The notes under the pieces: model-generated
Told to the model about the DNA's origin: nothing
Database searches by the model: none
The model's input: only the letters and a program-made list of their open reading frames with translations
Shown: in pieces, positions 52,102-63,780 of the stretch
How positions within the stretch are numbered: position 1 is the stretch's first letter
Layout of the letters: each line of letters opens with the position of its first letter
NCBI RefSeq assembly: GCF_031877795.1
Contig: NC_133933.1
Location: 25,138,029-25,202,028, forward strand
Direction: 5' to 3'
DNA: 64,000 nucleotides
Source of the DNA: Strix aluco
Lineage: Eukaryota > Chordata > Aves > Strigiformes > Strigidae
Translations under genes and position numbers: made by a program

Positions 52102-53652
52102 AATGTAGAGAAGTGGCAAGCAATCTGCACTCCTCAAACCACCCCTTCACCTAGTACACAGAGTATCCTACAATGTCACAGACCTTTGCAAGCCCTAGGA
52201 TTTTGTATAGGCGTAAGAAATCATACCCAATTAATTTTTTTGTTGTTGTTAAACAGAAGTTTGGAAATCCTATCTCCTCTCTTCCTGCGCCATGACTTGA
52301 AGTGCTTCACTGTAACTATTACTTCCATATGCACCCAATTCACTTATCTTGCTCATTGAAGTCCTCCTTTGGGCATACTGCAAGGATAAAGTATTCTCTA
52401 TAATTATTACATTTGCATTAAATTGGAGAAAGTAACATTCAAGATAGACCCTTTTTCTTGCTACTAAAAATTTTAAAAGATGAAACAAAAACCGATACAT
52501 TAAGATTGTTTATTTTAAATGGTATTCTGAAACTCGTGATTATATACAAATTTTCAAACTATGAAGCTTAAGATTGCATGGTGACTGTCTTCATGAAATA
52601 AGGCTGGTCGGTCGATCTTATCAGAGCCGATTCCATTGCAGTATGATTATTCCATGTACAGGATGGCTGCAAGAAGGTTGTAATCCATGAAGGCACCAAC
52701 ACTGAAGGAGGTAGGCCTTCCTACATAAAAAGCTAATCAAGACCCCCTTCAGTTACCATGTGACATTTGTTGAATTTGAGAGCATCACCAGCGGGGAAAG
52801 ATCTGAGTGAAACCACCAGTCACTGTGGAAAAATCTTTACACTGCACTCAAAATCTGGAGACAGTTACCCACTGCAGGGCTTTTCCATGCCAGTCATACT
52901 CACTGTGCTTTATTCCTCACTCAACTGGGCCAGTTAGGGAAAAAGGGAAAAAAAAAAAAAACCAAACCCAAAACAGCTTATGCTGCTATGATAATTTGGC
53001 AATGATCTTTAGAGACAGATTCATTTTTTTTAGGGATAATTAATAGGCACGAACAGGATTTATGTTAATGCTGAAACTTCAGTTTAGATACTAGATGCAG
53101 AGATGGGATGAAACTTATCAACCCTCAGCCAATAGACAGAAAGTTTTCATTTCTCTGAACTGACATGGAAGGCAGATGAACTACTGCCTCCTCTCATGTT
53201 CCCCAATGCTAAAGGTAGAGATATGCTTCATGAGTTTGTTTTATACACAGACAATTAAAAATACATTTTAGTAGTCTCCTCACCAATAGCACAGTACTGA
53301 AATCAGTGCAACAAAATTAAAATGACAGGAAGGAATACTTACAACCATATTGTATTGTACTGAAATTGCAAGATCAGAAATTTCTAAAGTGCAAAGGTGG
53401 CTATACTCTACAGAGATACAGGGATCTGTTTTCTTGCTTACAGTATAAACCACTACCATCATTACAGACACACCACATATCCATGCTGAACATTTAATTG
53501 ACCAAGCGTTATCCTTAGGCTGACAGGCAAAACTCCTCTACCAAATCCAGTGGGAGGCAGACATCAGCATCCAAGGGCCAAATTTAGTCCCTCGGTTGTA
53601 GGAGTGTCACGTGCTGGATGGAGATTAACTACTGTAAACCCAGGAACATGAA

Positions 53653-53699
53653 ACATGGAGGAAGTGTATTTAAATACATGGAGGAAGGTATTTAAATAG
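53653..53699 (+). repeat. two-copy ~23-bp tandem repeat
   Basis: ACATGGAGGAAG followed by TATTTAAAT occurs twice in direct succession with a one-base difference in spacing. Confidence 0.85.
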
Positions 53700-55132
53700 A
53701 AATCTTGCAAAGAGCTTAATGGTTTGTTTTATAGTAGATTAAAGACAATCACTGCATTTTTAAAAACATAAAATAGAGGGCCCAGCACTCCATATTTTAT
53801 TTAGCTGCAGTTTTGTCCTAGTTCAGACTGGGCACAAATTTTTAAAGACTATTTACACCAACAAGATTTGCAGGTTTAGCCATGAAAGCCTCTAAAACCA
53901 GAGAGACACCACAAAAACAGGCTCTTGCCGCATTAGAGTATTAAAAAGTCACCATTCAAAATACCTCATTCTTAAAAATTACTAAAGGAAATTGTAATAG
54001 AAGGAACATGGCTGCTAGGTTTCCAGATTAACTGAAACTCCCAGTCAATTCACCCATATTCTTAAGCATACTGGACAGTTAATCGACTTATTATTTACAA
54101 TAATTCTTGCTACTACCCAACAAAACCAAAAGAGAAAACTGCTCATTGACTCACAGCTCTGTATACTTTGCAAACTAAACAGTCTCTAGTTTCTTATTTT
54201 TGGGCAAAACTATGCAATGTTTGCCACAGGATTTAAACTACAAGTAAACAAAGTTTCTCTTGAAAAGCAACACGTGTTAAGTGAATTAGTTTGTTCCATT
54301 AGTCTATTTTTAAACTACTACATCATATTTACTGAAACAGCTATGGCATAAGAGGTTACACAGCTAGGCTTAAGTAATGCCATAATCTGACACAATCCAC
54401 TTGGTTATGCCCCAAACTATTTACAGTGAACTTGATTCAAACAAACCACTTGGTTCAAGAAAGCGTCCAAAGAATTGCAAGTCCGTAAAATAATCTTTCC
54501 TAAGAAGTTTTTTGGGAATGATTTAGTCATGATCTGTTCATTTTATTTTAAGATATTCATATATTGAAATACACCCATGGGCAAAAGCCTCATTGGAAAT
54601 GAGTCCCAGGACCTACACATGCATTAGCAAACAAGGGCAAGTCTATGCCACAGTGTGTAGCAGACAAAAGAGAAAATGAGGGGACGAGGGAAAATGGAAT
54701 GTTGTCTGCATAGAAAGAAAATTAATTAGGTTGAGACGTGCATGTATTAACACACACAGGCATCTGAAAAACGATGAGTAACTAAAAAGTCATGATTATG
54801 AAACTGAGTTAACTTCATCTTGATCCTTAAAGGGGGCAAGTAGATGACTACAGCTGTAATAAGTTTTTGCAATTAAAACCCGTATAAGCAAAGTATCTCC
54901 ATGCTCCATTCTGGTAAAACCTAAGCTGGTCTTTTAACAATGCAAGAAGTCTAAAAAGTCAGCTGATCAAGTTATGAACAGATCTGAGTAACTCTTCAAA
55001 AAACACACCCAAGGCTCTTGTGCAGCATCAGAAGAAATGGACCAATTTTAGATATAATTTCTTCTTGATATTCATTATCCTCTACCCACCTAAGCTCTTG
55101 CAGAACAGTAACTTCTTCCAAAGCAATTCAGC

Positions 55133-55920
55133 TCATTTCACACTTATTTCTGTGTGCAGAACTGGCTGAAAGAAATATCTATCACTGGAAGCAATGAGTT
55201 TTGCATTTGATTCATCCATGACAGACAGCATTAAGAGCCTCTTTGCCTTTTGCAGCAATGAATTCTGTAGTTTGGCCAGTACCTCAGGAAAAGTCTTGAG
55301 TTTCCTATTAATCTCCTCAACAACTTTTGTTCCACAGGCCTTCAAGGAGCCTCACACCTGCCCTTTAAGCTGAATTACTCAAAGTCCCATGAAAGATTTC
55401 AAACAGAAGCACTGAATTACAGTGGAAGATGAACTGATCCAACCAGTACAAAGTGAAGAATGTGTTTACAGTATACATCATAGTAAGTGCATATGCTATC
55501 GTGTTTTTTGAAACATTTTCAGGCTGTTCAGTTTCTTTCTCAGATAAAGGGAAGTGCAGCAACTCATACCCAGAGATTGCAAGGCCCTCACTTCAATGCA
55601 TGCATTATATTCTTTTGCATTTGCAGCAAATCAGAAAGCTATGTTGTTGTTGACACGGGTGTTTTGAAGTGCTCAGCACTAAAGAATGTTATCACATTTT
55701 CCACAGTAGGCAGAAATGGAAGAAGCAAGTTCTACAAAATACTTTCTCAGTTTTGACTGGGCTTGGGTTTTGGCAAGTTCTCTTCCTAAGGAGCTGATTT
55801 CAGTGCAATACTGCAGAAGCTGAGAAACAGCACTGTCTACATACAGCATAAAGGAAATCTAGAGCTTGGTTTCCCAGTTGTGCCATCAGCTCTTCAGCTC
55901 ATCTTTCCTCCCCGTTGTCC
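55133..55920 (-). pseudogene. possible decayed processed pseudogene, source gene not identified
   Basis: The minus strand reads protein-like text in pieces. One piece (about 55700-55830) reads QLLQYCTEISSLGRELAKTQ then AQSKLRKYFVELASSIS. Another (55133-55345) reads KACGTKVVEEINRKLKTFPE then VLAKLQNSLLQKAKRLLMLS. Both look like amphipathic helices, but several stops and frame changes separate them and I see no paired splice sites. A retrocopied mRNA that has since decayed would explain this, as would chance open frames in the BROX downstream region. I do not recognise the parent protein. Confidence 0.25.
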
Positions 55921-56163
55921 TAACAGCTTCTTATAGACACTAGCCAGATGGAAACACAGCATCTTAGTTACAATTCCATTACCTTATGCATGACAACTTC
56001 ATGAATTCTAGTGCCAGGAGATTTTAATTGTCTGCAGTTTTCAAGCTTACCAAATCTTTCAAGATTCAAAAACCTTGCATGAATGACACCGTGATGCATT
56101 ACTTTTAAGCACTTTCATATTACTTGCTGCATCACTTTCATATACACTTCGATATTAAAGGAT

Positions 56164-56825
56164 TTTAATTTAAGGACAGACAAGCTAAAGTACCTTACTA
56201 CAAATTCTGATACAAGAACCCTAATCTATAGAGGAAAGAACAGAGGCTAATCGTTTCAGAAGAATATAAATTGTGCTCCAGTTATGCAGAACTTAAGGTT
56301 TTCCAAGTTCTGTGAAAGTCCCGTGACATACCATTGGGGTGTTACAAACCAAACCCGGATTTTCTTTGCTCACTACAATTAAGTGAATCGGAACACAACA
56401 GGGTGTTAAGCCTGAATGACAAAACCTGAATAAATATAACTTTTCATGCAAACTTTTGTTTGCAGAATTTGACATTATATAGCATATAATTTAATGGAAA
56501 AAATCCTTAAGTGTTACAATCATGATACCTCCTTTGCTATTTGTGGATAGAAACTAAACCCACAAAAAGTGGCTCTCTAGAGGCACAATAGGAACATTTA
56601 AACCCACTCATTCTATGATATCGCACTAAAACCAAAAATAAGTCAGATATAAATAAACTCCTAGAAATCCACCACATTCTCAAGCAAGATAGATGCATAC
56701 TAACAAAAGTAAATTAAATTAGTCTTCTAAATTGAAAAAGAAGAATCAGAAAGAGGGAGATCAGAACTAAAGCCCCAGAGTCCAATTAATACAGTTTCAA
56801 AGTGAATTCAAAGCACTTATGGCTC
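56164..56825 (-). other. BROX: probable BROX 3' UTR, 3' end unresolved
   Basis: Sequence just downstream of the BROX stop on the minus strand, AT-rich and without coding content. ATTAAA poly(A) signals on the minus strand lie at 56490-56495 and 56164-56169; an AATAAA lies farther down at 54542-54547. Which one is used cannot be told from sequence alone; the lower bound given is the second ATTAAA. Confidence 0.4.
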
Positions 56826-56912
56826 TTAAGAAATCTGGCATCCACTGTCTTTTTGAGGCTTTATATCTGGTTCCTTCAGAGGTTTTACTTCTTCATCTGG
56901 TTTTGGTTTAGC
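56826..56912 (-). CDS. BROX: BROX terminal coding exon with CAAX box
   Basis: After acceptor TTTGCAG the exon encodes the charged tail [20 protein letters not shown] then KDSGCQIS and a TAA stop. CQIS is a CAAX box; Ser at the last position predicts farnesylation, as known for mammalian BROX. The Pro/Lys/Glu-rich linker separates the lipid anchor from the Bro1 domain. Confidence 0.96.
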   Translation of the reverse strand, partial: AKPKPDEEVKPLKEPDIKPQKDSGCQIS

Positions 56913-59900
56913 CTGCAAACAAGAAGAAAAAAACCTAAATACCACAAGTACAAACCACTGTGTCTGTACAGTACTTATGCATGGCTAATTTTACATATTC
57001 TAATCTAACAGTCCCCTCTCTTCTAAAGGCTGAAGGCTTTGTACAAGCCTCAAGCAAGGGGGAAAAGCCAAATATTCTCTATTTCAGCATCCTTAAATGA
57101 ATCCTCTTCTAAAAAAGAAACTTTCTATAGTATTCACTCCTGTAACATTTCAGCATCTTATACGCATTAAAGAATTTCCTCCTATTCAGGACTTAGGAAA
57201 AAAAGGACTCCTAATTTCCAGAGGCAGACAGCGTGGCAGAGAGGTTAACTGACTTGCCTCCTGACACAGTGGAAGTGTGAGCTCAGGCGGTAGCCTTGTG
57301 CCTACACCCTGCCCTGAGCTGGGGAACATTACAGAAGAGCAAAATAGTAACTCTGTGCTATACACAGAATAAAGCTAATGTGAAAGAACAGTACGTAAGA
57401 TTATCTTACGGTGTCATCCTTTGGCCTCTTGGTGAGATCAAATGCAGCAAGTGTTTCAGGAGTCCAGTGTGCGTTCAAGGCAGGAAATTCAAAAGGAACA
57501 GGCTCTACTAAGCCATAGTTTGCTTTCAGTTCCAGCTGGGGAGCCTCTGCTGGCACCTTCTGAAAATAGCTGTAAAAGAATACAGCAATGTATTTAAAAC
57601 ACAATGCACTATCTCTGCAAGTCTCGTTTGCAATTCTAAAGAAAAACAACCTAGGTTTTTACAGTGGCAGTCACTGCTGCTCTCTTCCATTTCATTAAGG
57701 CACCGTCCAACCTGCATTCTGTCAGCAAGATTCACAAGAACAAAAGCAATTCCTTCTTGGTTCATTTCCTAATAGCTAGGTGGGTTTTCTTCCTACTTGA
57801 TAACCATTATTCCCAGCTTCAAAGCAAAGAGCACCTTTTTTACAAAAAGACCTTCAAAATTCAAAGGAGGATTTAAAATACTTCCCAAGAAAGATGACGG
57901 GACAGTTCTTTTCCTAAAGCACTCTTAATGTGCCACAGCACATAATAGCAATGACACTGCAACACCCACAAAGACTTGCTGTGACACAAAGCCTGAATGA
58001 GGGTATAAATCTACCCTCAGCAAAACAACGAGAGCTAAAAACTGACAAATACTGACACACGCTACCTTACTTCCTGTGCTGTGGCCGAGCTCTGTGGCAG
58101 GCACATCTCCCAAAACAGTGACTGGTTATCAGGTTTCTCTTTCAAAGTTTGTTTCTAGAGGGACATGGATTTCTTGATATCTCCTGTGTGCTGCTGTTGT
58201 AAGCTATGACAAGAGTTATTGGAACCAAAGCAGAGCAGAGATTTTTCTCCTGTTTGCAGTTCAGCTTGATGTACTTGACAATCCTTTTTGTTTAGTCAAT
58301 TCCCCTATTACACAGGTGTTTAAATATCATAAAAAGGGAAATAGCAAACCTATTGTGGAATACTAAATCATAAGAGGAAGGGAGGGGAGAAAGAAATGAG
58401 TGAAAGAATTCCAAAGCCAAACTAATCTTGTTATTTTAAACGGCTTTCAAACTCTTTTTGGAAGGGGCATTAACTAACAGAAAGCCCTATTTACAATATT
58501 AATTATACTTAGCCCGGTAAAGCTCCTAGCACCCTAAGCATATTCTTCACTGAAGGCATGACTGTGTTTTGACTTTGCAGCTAGCAAAGCAGAATCAGCT
58601 ACCAGTATTCTACATTTCCCTTCTGTCCTCTGTTGCCTACTAGACCCCAGCAGCTGGGAAGAGGGCATTAGAGCAACACAGCAATCTCTGCAGGACTTTC
58701 TCTTGTGCAGAAGGAAAGGAAACAAAGTAGCTGGGGAACGACGGAAGAAAACTGCTTAACCAGTACAGCATGTCAGTCCAACCTACCCTGCTGAACTGGC
58801 ACAGAACACAGAGAGGGTGATAGCAGAGACCCAGAGCAAATCCGCTACAAGAAAATTACACAATTGCAAATCTTTAAGTTACGTGCCATGCCCTAAAGGA
58901 ATATAACAACTGGAGAGTAAAAATTACCATCCCATCTTGAAATAAAGGCAAATATGGTAATAACAGTTCATATAGAGCACTGTACCAACCACGAATTACT
59001 CACATGAATCCGTTCTCTCTCTGACATTTTTCTAATGTGTTCTTAATCAAGCTTCCTAATTTCCTAAAGAAGAGATGTCCAGAAGGTTTGGCAGTAGTCC
59101 CGGGCCCTTTGGTTTCTCCATATTCTTTGCACAATGCTTCAGCCTTAGCAAAAACTTTGCAAGAAAGAAATGTAATAAAAATCATTTACATGACTCTTAA
59201 ATCATGGTTCACATCTACAGTGCTTCAGTTTTAGGAGATAACAGAATCCATTCAGGCTTCTTGCTTCTTAGAAACAAAAATAAACTAGCTCAAAGGCAGC
59301 ACTTCCAGCCAAGATTTACTGCATCCAAAAAGTGCCGAGGAACACAAAAAAAAAAAAAAAAAAAAAGATAGCTCTTCGGGTAGCAAGATGCAGGAAAGCA
59401 TTCTCATGTGTGGGTCAAAATGCAACAATAACCCAAGAACTGTGCCACATGATAGGAAAAAAGAGAGGGTATGAAGGTGTCCATGCATAGTTGATGTCCA
59501 AAAATAAACAACATTTAATATGGAGAGGGAAAAGAAGCACTCTTCTCTGAACAGCAGTAATCCAACTTAGTTTGTTCTTAATAAATTCTTTCTATTTTTT
59601 TTTTAAATTAATATTAAAAGTTTCCAATTTGATGATTTGAGCATTTTTTATACATTTTAGTAAAGTTATGCAGTGCAGGCCATTGGGGTAGCAATAGCTT
59701 TGAAGAGAGAAGGATAGGCAGAAGTCCCTGAACTACTGCAAACTTCCCTTAATCTGCCTTTCAAATGAAGAGAAAGGAAATAAATTACTAAAAGCTGTTT
59801 AAAAACAAACAAACATACATGGTTTAGATTTACTATTTAATGTAATTCAGAGCCACCTCCAAAGCAGAAAAGGCTACTGGAACTTAACATACAGACCAGA

Positions 59901-62900
59901 AAAAGTGATGACCAGACAATTGATTTTTACACTGTATTGCAGGCAGTTCAAAGACAGTCTTTAACAGGTTGAGAAGTGAAGATGAAATTTTCTGCAACAC
60001 TGTTATGAAAGACAGTCTTTGGTAAGACAAAAAAGGAATATACTGTCCCTATTTAAAAGTATGCTGGATTTTCATCAGGCGACAGATAAAATCTTAAGTT
60101 TATGGGAGACCAAGTAAACACGATACAGCAAAATAAACCAGGCATGTCATCATCAGACACTGTAATCCAGTCTCAGTCACACTTACATTTTTCTGATTCC
60201 TGCAGAGATCTGATTGCTTCCCCACATTTATCACTCGCCAGTAAAGTTTGACCATGGTAACAGTATGCCTAATGGGAGAGGACAAAATCATTACCAACGT
60301 CACTGGGCACTTCCTGTACCAATTCACTTCTGCTCTTCCTTACGTCAGAGTTGCATCTCCATGAAGGTGCCATTCCCTGCAGAGAGCTGACCATTTGGGA
60401 ATGCAAATCAAAGCAGCATTCGGTGAACAATGAAATTCAATATAAACACCGTGAGGTAGGTATGAAGCAAGCTGTCTCAAGTCTAGCCAAGGGTAACTTT
60501 GAACTTCAGGAAGGATGTTTTACCAAAAGCACTAGTATAGAGTCTAGTTCAAACCTTTCTCTCTCACTGTACCAATGTGCAGCATTAAGCCGCATCACAG
60601 AAAGAGGAGGAACCCCAATCAAGTTTACAAAGCAAAGACTCTAAAAACTAAAACTATCTGAACAAACTGAATCTGCAACAAACATCACTGAATCCAGAAA
60701 AGATGAGGTCTTCTGCTGCTTGAGATACTTCATCACAGTCCAAATAACTTTTGCACCCCAAAAAGTCTCATTCCTTCACACTTATGCTTGAAGATAGTAC
60801 TGTATTCCAGTGAGTACTGAATTGCTTCTTTTCTATTATCAGTTGTTGAGTTTAAATACTAAATACCATAGGTAAAGGAATGATTGCATGAACTAATGCC
60901 GACCTTGCACACCTTCCTTTAATGTTTGTTCTCACAGTATAGCAAGTGTTACCTAAATCTACCATTGCCCATATTACACAAATCAAAAAAGATAAAAAGT
61001 GCCACAGCTCTGACCCTCCCTCACCTCTCAAACTTGCTGATAAGGTAAGCAGCTTTTAGCTATAGGTTTGGTATAAGAGAGAGACAATTGTGTTAACTAC
61101 TTAGTTTGGGCCTTTTTTACAGTATGAAAGAGCCAGATTACAGGCTGTGGCAGGCTACAAGAAATACACAGCAAATTGAGCAGCTGATGAGTGCCACTGC
61201 ACTTGCTAAGAGATCAGTCACGCAAAAAGGGGCAGTACTTGGAATGGTATGTAACATTACTTGATGCAGTTTCATTCAGGGCCTTCAAAAAGCTGATCAG
61301 CTCTGAATTATGCCTAGAATCAGATTGTGATGCAGGTAATGGAAGACAAGTATTATGCTCAACCCGAATTGCTTCACTTCCCCCATTCCCTATCCAGCCC
61401 TTAGACAACATTAAAAACTGTGACTGCAGTCAGCTGAGGTACTTACATAGGCCATATAGAAACAGGTCTTCAAGTTTAAGTACTTCCTCCATTTACCTGC
61501 ATAAGTTGGATCCAAACTGGATAATGTTTGATCTATGAACACACGTGTAAAGTTATTCTTCAAGACGTTTCCAAAAAGAAAAATCACGCACACAAAGACC
61601 AGAATGCTTAAAACTTAGCAATAGATCTTAACTATAAAGTAGCAAGAAACAAGTGACATAAATTACTCCTGCAAAGGCACAGAGAAACTATGAGGAAAAT
61701 CAAAAATATGCAGTTTATTGAGCTATCATGCAGTTGTCCCTAGAATCCCTGAAACTGTTGTCCACTAAGTTTGGAAGGCTAATTCTCCTAAGTATTTTTA
61801 GGCAGGATTTCAAAGCTTGCTCCAAGTTTAATTTCAAGTAGTGACCTATAAAAGTTTACTTATGTTACAATATTCCACCTCTTATACCGACTTCCATATT
61901 TTTACACTTTTCCCACTTGCATCAGTAAGCCCACAGATCAGCTTACTCATCTGGAAGGATGTACATAATTAACCCAGCTACACACTTTATGGTCTGCATC
62001 ATAATCTGCTGCCCAAAGGCAGATGAAACACACTCCATTTACGTCAAGCCATTTGTTTGCTGCTATTACATATTCTCAAGACATTACTCTGTCTTCTGTC
62101 TCCCCTTGCTAACATTTCCTATCGTTAGCTACAGAAAAAAGATTCCCACGAAAACAAAAGGCCTTATCAAAATATACGTTACGCTGGTAACTGAAGCCTT
62201 AAATGTGCTAAATAGAAGCTAAATATACAAAGCATATCCACTAAGAAACAGTGTTAATATCACAGTTGGCAGGCGGGTGAAATATGTCTGCTGGCAAGAA
62301 TGCATAAACCAGGTCACTAAGGATACAAAACAGGACACTTACCAGCTTTTTGGTAGAAGTTAGCTGTTTCATAAGCAAGAGCAGCTATTAGTCCTGGATT
62401 GTGTTTCAGCTCAATAGCCCGAGCAATTGTCACTGAAAAAAAAATTCCACACCACAATATTAAACTTTAATTGAAAATGTCACATCAAATCAGTAGAGGC
62501 ATTTAGCATTTTAAAACGCCTGCATGAACAGAAAACAAGTATTCTACAGTCAAGCAAACTGCAGAATACAGATTGTTTCTTAGATAGAATGATTCCAAAT
62601 TAACAGAAAAGCTGAAGGAAGGTTAGTCTGAAAACTAGCTAGTAAACAGAAGTTGCAAATATTTTAAAGTAAAGGAACTGGGAATTTATGTTAGATGACC
62701 ATGGTGGTGAAGGGACTGCATGAAAGGAAAAAAGAGGGAGGAATGTCACACACAGTTCTTCCAAAGTGGTTACGTTTGTAGTATCAGACTGATTTTTGGC
62801 ATTTTCTTCCTCTAATGGTAACCGAAGTTTCTTTAAAAGCAACCCACCCCACTAAGCCACGGTACGTCTGGAGGAGAAAAAAAAAATGGCATTGCTGCCA

Positions 62901-63517
62901 AGCAGACTTCACAAGACATCCAAGTAACCCACAAAGACTGTCACTTCCCATCCCCAACAAATGTATATTTTAAGATACCTTCTTGAGCTTCAGCTTGGCA
63001 CTGTATGATGTAAGAGTCTATAAGTCGAGCTTCTAAATCTCTTCCTTTTTCTACAGGTGTAATCAATTTTGGAATGTGACTTTCCTAAGTACAAACAAGT
63101 CTCAAAGTTATTTTAGCTTTAATACCACTGCTACCAATGCAAAGCAAATCCCTCATTCCTAAATGGATGGGACACCAAGTGAAGGTCCCAAGACGGCTGG
63201 CTGCACTGTTGCATGTGCTACTGGGCAGACAGCCAGCCTACCCTTCCGCTGCCACAGGGAAAGAGTAGCAGGGATTGAGTGGCAGCACAACATATTAAGA
63301 CCCTTCTTTTTCCTGTATCACTCAGACAGTCTGGGGCACTTGTTTATTCTGTAACCTTGTCAGAAAAGCAAAGGCTTTTCTAAGACAAAAAGTCAAGTAC
63401 TTGGAGACAACTTAAAGAACAGACAGCAAAGACAGTTTTTCTACCTTCAAGTGTTTAAAAATCCCAGCTGCTATCTTCAGGCTTCTGTGAACGTCTTTTG
63501 CTTCATCTTCTGTTATA
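56826..63517 (-). CDS. BROX: BROX, Bro1 domain and CAAX motif protein; nine 3' coding exons, 5' part outside window
   Basis: BROX is a farnesylated Bro1-domain protein that binds the ESCRT-III subunit CHMP4 and acts at membranes, including the nuclear envelope under mechanical load (established for the mammalian protein). Nine exons with GT donors and AG acceptors join in phase to give the C-terminal ~278 residues of a protein that is ~411 residues in human. The first ~133 residues must be encoded right of position 64000. Recognisable blocks include [74 protein letters not shown] and [13 protein letters not shown]. The chain ends in the farnesylation box CQIS (CYIS in human, from memory). Introns are 360 to 1434 bp. 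No frameshift or stop interrupts the joined frame. Identification is from remembered vertebrate BROX sequence and is very secure. Confidence 0.97.
57222..57290 (+). repeat. MIR-like SINE fragment (possible)
   Basis: The stretch containing GAGAGGTTAACTGACTTGCC followed by a CACAGTGGAAGTGTGAGCTC segment resembles the conserved core of MIR-type SINEs (GGTTAAGTGACTTGCC...). It lies in the last BROX intron. Short and old, so uncertain without a Dfam search. Confidence 0.4.
57410..57569 (-). CDS. BROX: BROX coding exon (160 nt), end of Bro1 domain
   Basis: After acceptor TTTTACAG the exon encodes [20 protein letters not shown], then [20 protein letters not shown] and [13 protein letters not shown]. 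It ends in phase 0 at a GTAAGA donor. It is the most diagnostic exon of the set; the open frame reads on into both introns, so the track-like ORF borders are not the exon borders. Confidence 0.97.
59004..59154 (-). CDS. BROX: BROX coding exon (151 nt)
   Basis: After acceptor CTTGCAAAG the exon encodes [20 protein letters not shown], then [20 protein letters not shown] and EKCQRENGF. It ends two bases into an Ile codon at a GTGAGT donor. The joined residues at its 5' border read Phe-Phe where human has Leu-Tyr, a conservative difference. Confidence 0.96.
59346..59366 (+). repeat. poly(A) tract, 21 A
   Basis: Uninterrupted run of A in the BROX intron between the exons at 57410 and 59004. No recognisable SINE body precedes it. 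Confidence 0.9.
60187..60268 (-). CDS. BROX: BROX coding exon (82 nt)
   Basis: After acceptor CATTAG the exon encodes [20 protein letters not shown] then SLQESEK, with one further base before a GTAAGT donor. The phase-0 start matches the preceding exon's phase-0 end. Confidence 0.96.
61447..61532 (-). CDS. BROX: BROX coding exon (86 nt)
   Basis: After acceptor TTCATAG the exon encodes [20 protein letters not shown] then KTCFYMAY, ending in phase 0 at a GTAAGT donor. The two leading bases complete the Asp split from the preceding exon. Confidence 0.96.
62343..62432 (-). CDS. BROX: BROX coding exon (90 nt)
   Basis: The exon follows a T-rich acceptor (T8CAG) and encodes [20 protein letters not shown] then ETANFYQKA. 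It starts with two bases that complete Val and ends one base into the next Asp codon at a strong GTAAGT donor. Confidence 0.96.
62979..63084 (-). CDS. BROX: BROX coding exon (106 nt)
   Basis: The exon starts in phase 0 after acceptor CTTAG and encodes 35 residues beginning [20 protein letters not shown] and ending QCQAEAQE. It leaves one base (G) of the next Val codon before a GTATCT donor. Its sequence is Bro1-domain helical hairpin material, near-identical to mammalian BROX apart from conservative changes. Confidence 0.96.
63445..63517 (-). CDS. BROX: BROX coding exon, first in window (73 nt)
   Basis: The exon reads (N)[18 protein letters not shown] followed by IFKHLK. Its first base completes a split Asn codon; it ends in phase 0 at a GTAGAA donor. 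The acceptor reads TATATTCTTAG and appears to abut the 3' tail of a CR1 element (see findings). This part belongs to the Bro1 domain helices. Confidence 0.95.
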
Positions 63518-63520
63518 CTA

Positions 63521-63780
63521 AGAATATAGAATAAATCAGCAAAATGTTAGTTAGAAAGGACCTCTAGGTGTCATTTAGTCCCACCTCCTGCTTTGGAGCA
63601 GGACTATCGACAACAGTAGATCAGGTCAGTTATGGCTTAGACTAGATGAATCTTGAATACTTCAAGAATGGAGTCCACTAACTCTCTAAAGTAACCTGTC
63701 CCGCTGCTGTGTTACCCTCATAGTAAAAAAGTTTCTTACAGGTCCAATCATGAATTAATCAAATAGAACTCACTTGAAAA
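63521..63780 (-). mobile_element. CR1 LINE 3' fragment inside BROX intron
   Basis: The plus strand reads the reverse complement of a CR1 3' end: a degenerate AGAATATAGAATAAAT tail, then AGAAAGGACCTCTAGGTGTC, CCTGCTTTGGAGCAGG, and later GTTACCCTCATAGTAAAAAA. This is the usual order of motifs in avian CR1 3' regions. The element is sense to BROX, and its tail runs to within a few bases of the acceptor of the exon at 63445-63517. The upper border is approximate. Confidence 0.8.

Larger units (their letters stand above)
48498..55132. other. no gene seen apart from tandem repeats
   Basis: Between the solo LTR and the BROX downstream region. About 49150-50350 is somewhat more GC-rich and carries the 124-bp tandem duplication and a (CAG)4 at about 50142; it could be an unrecognised old retroelement. 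The remainder is AT-rich without coding signals. Confidence 0.45.
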
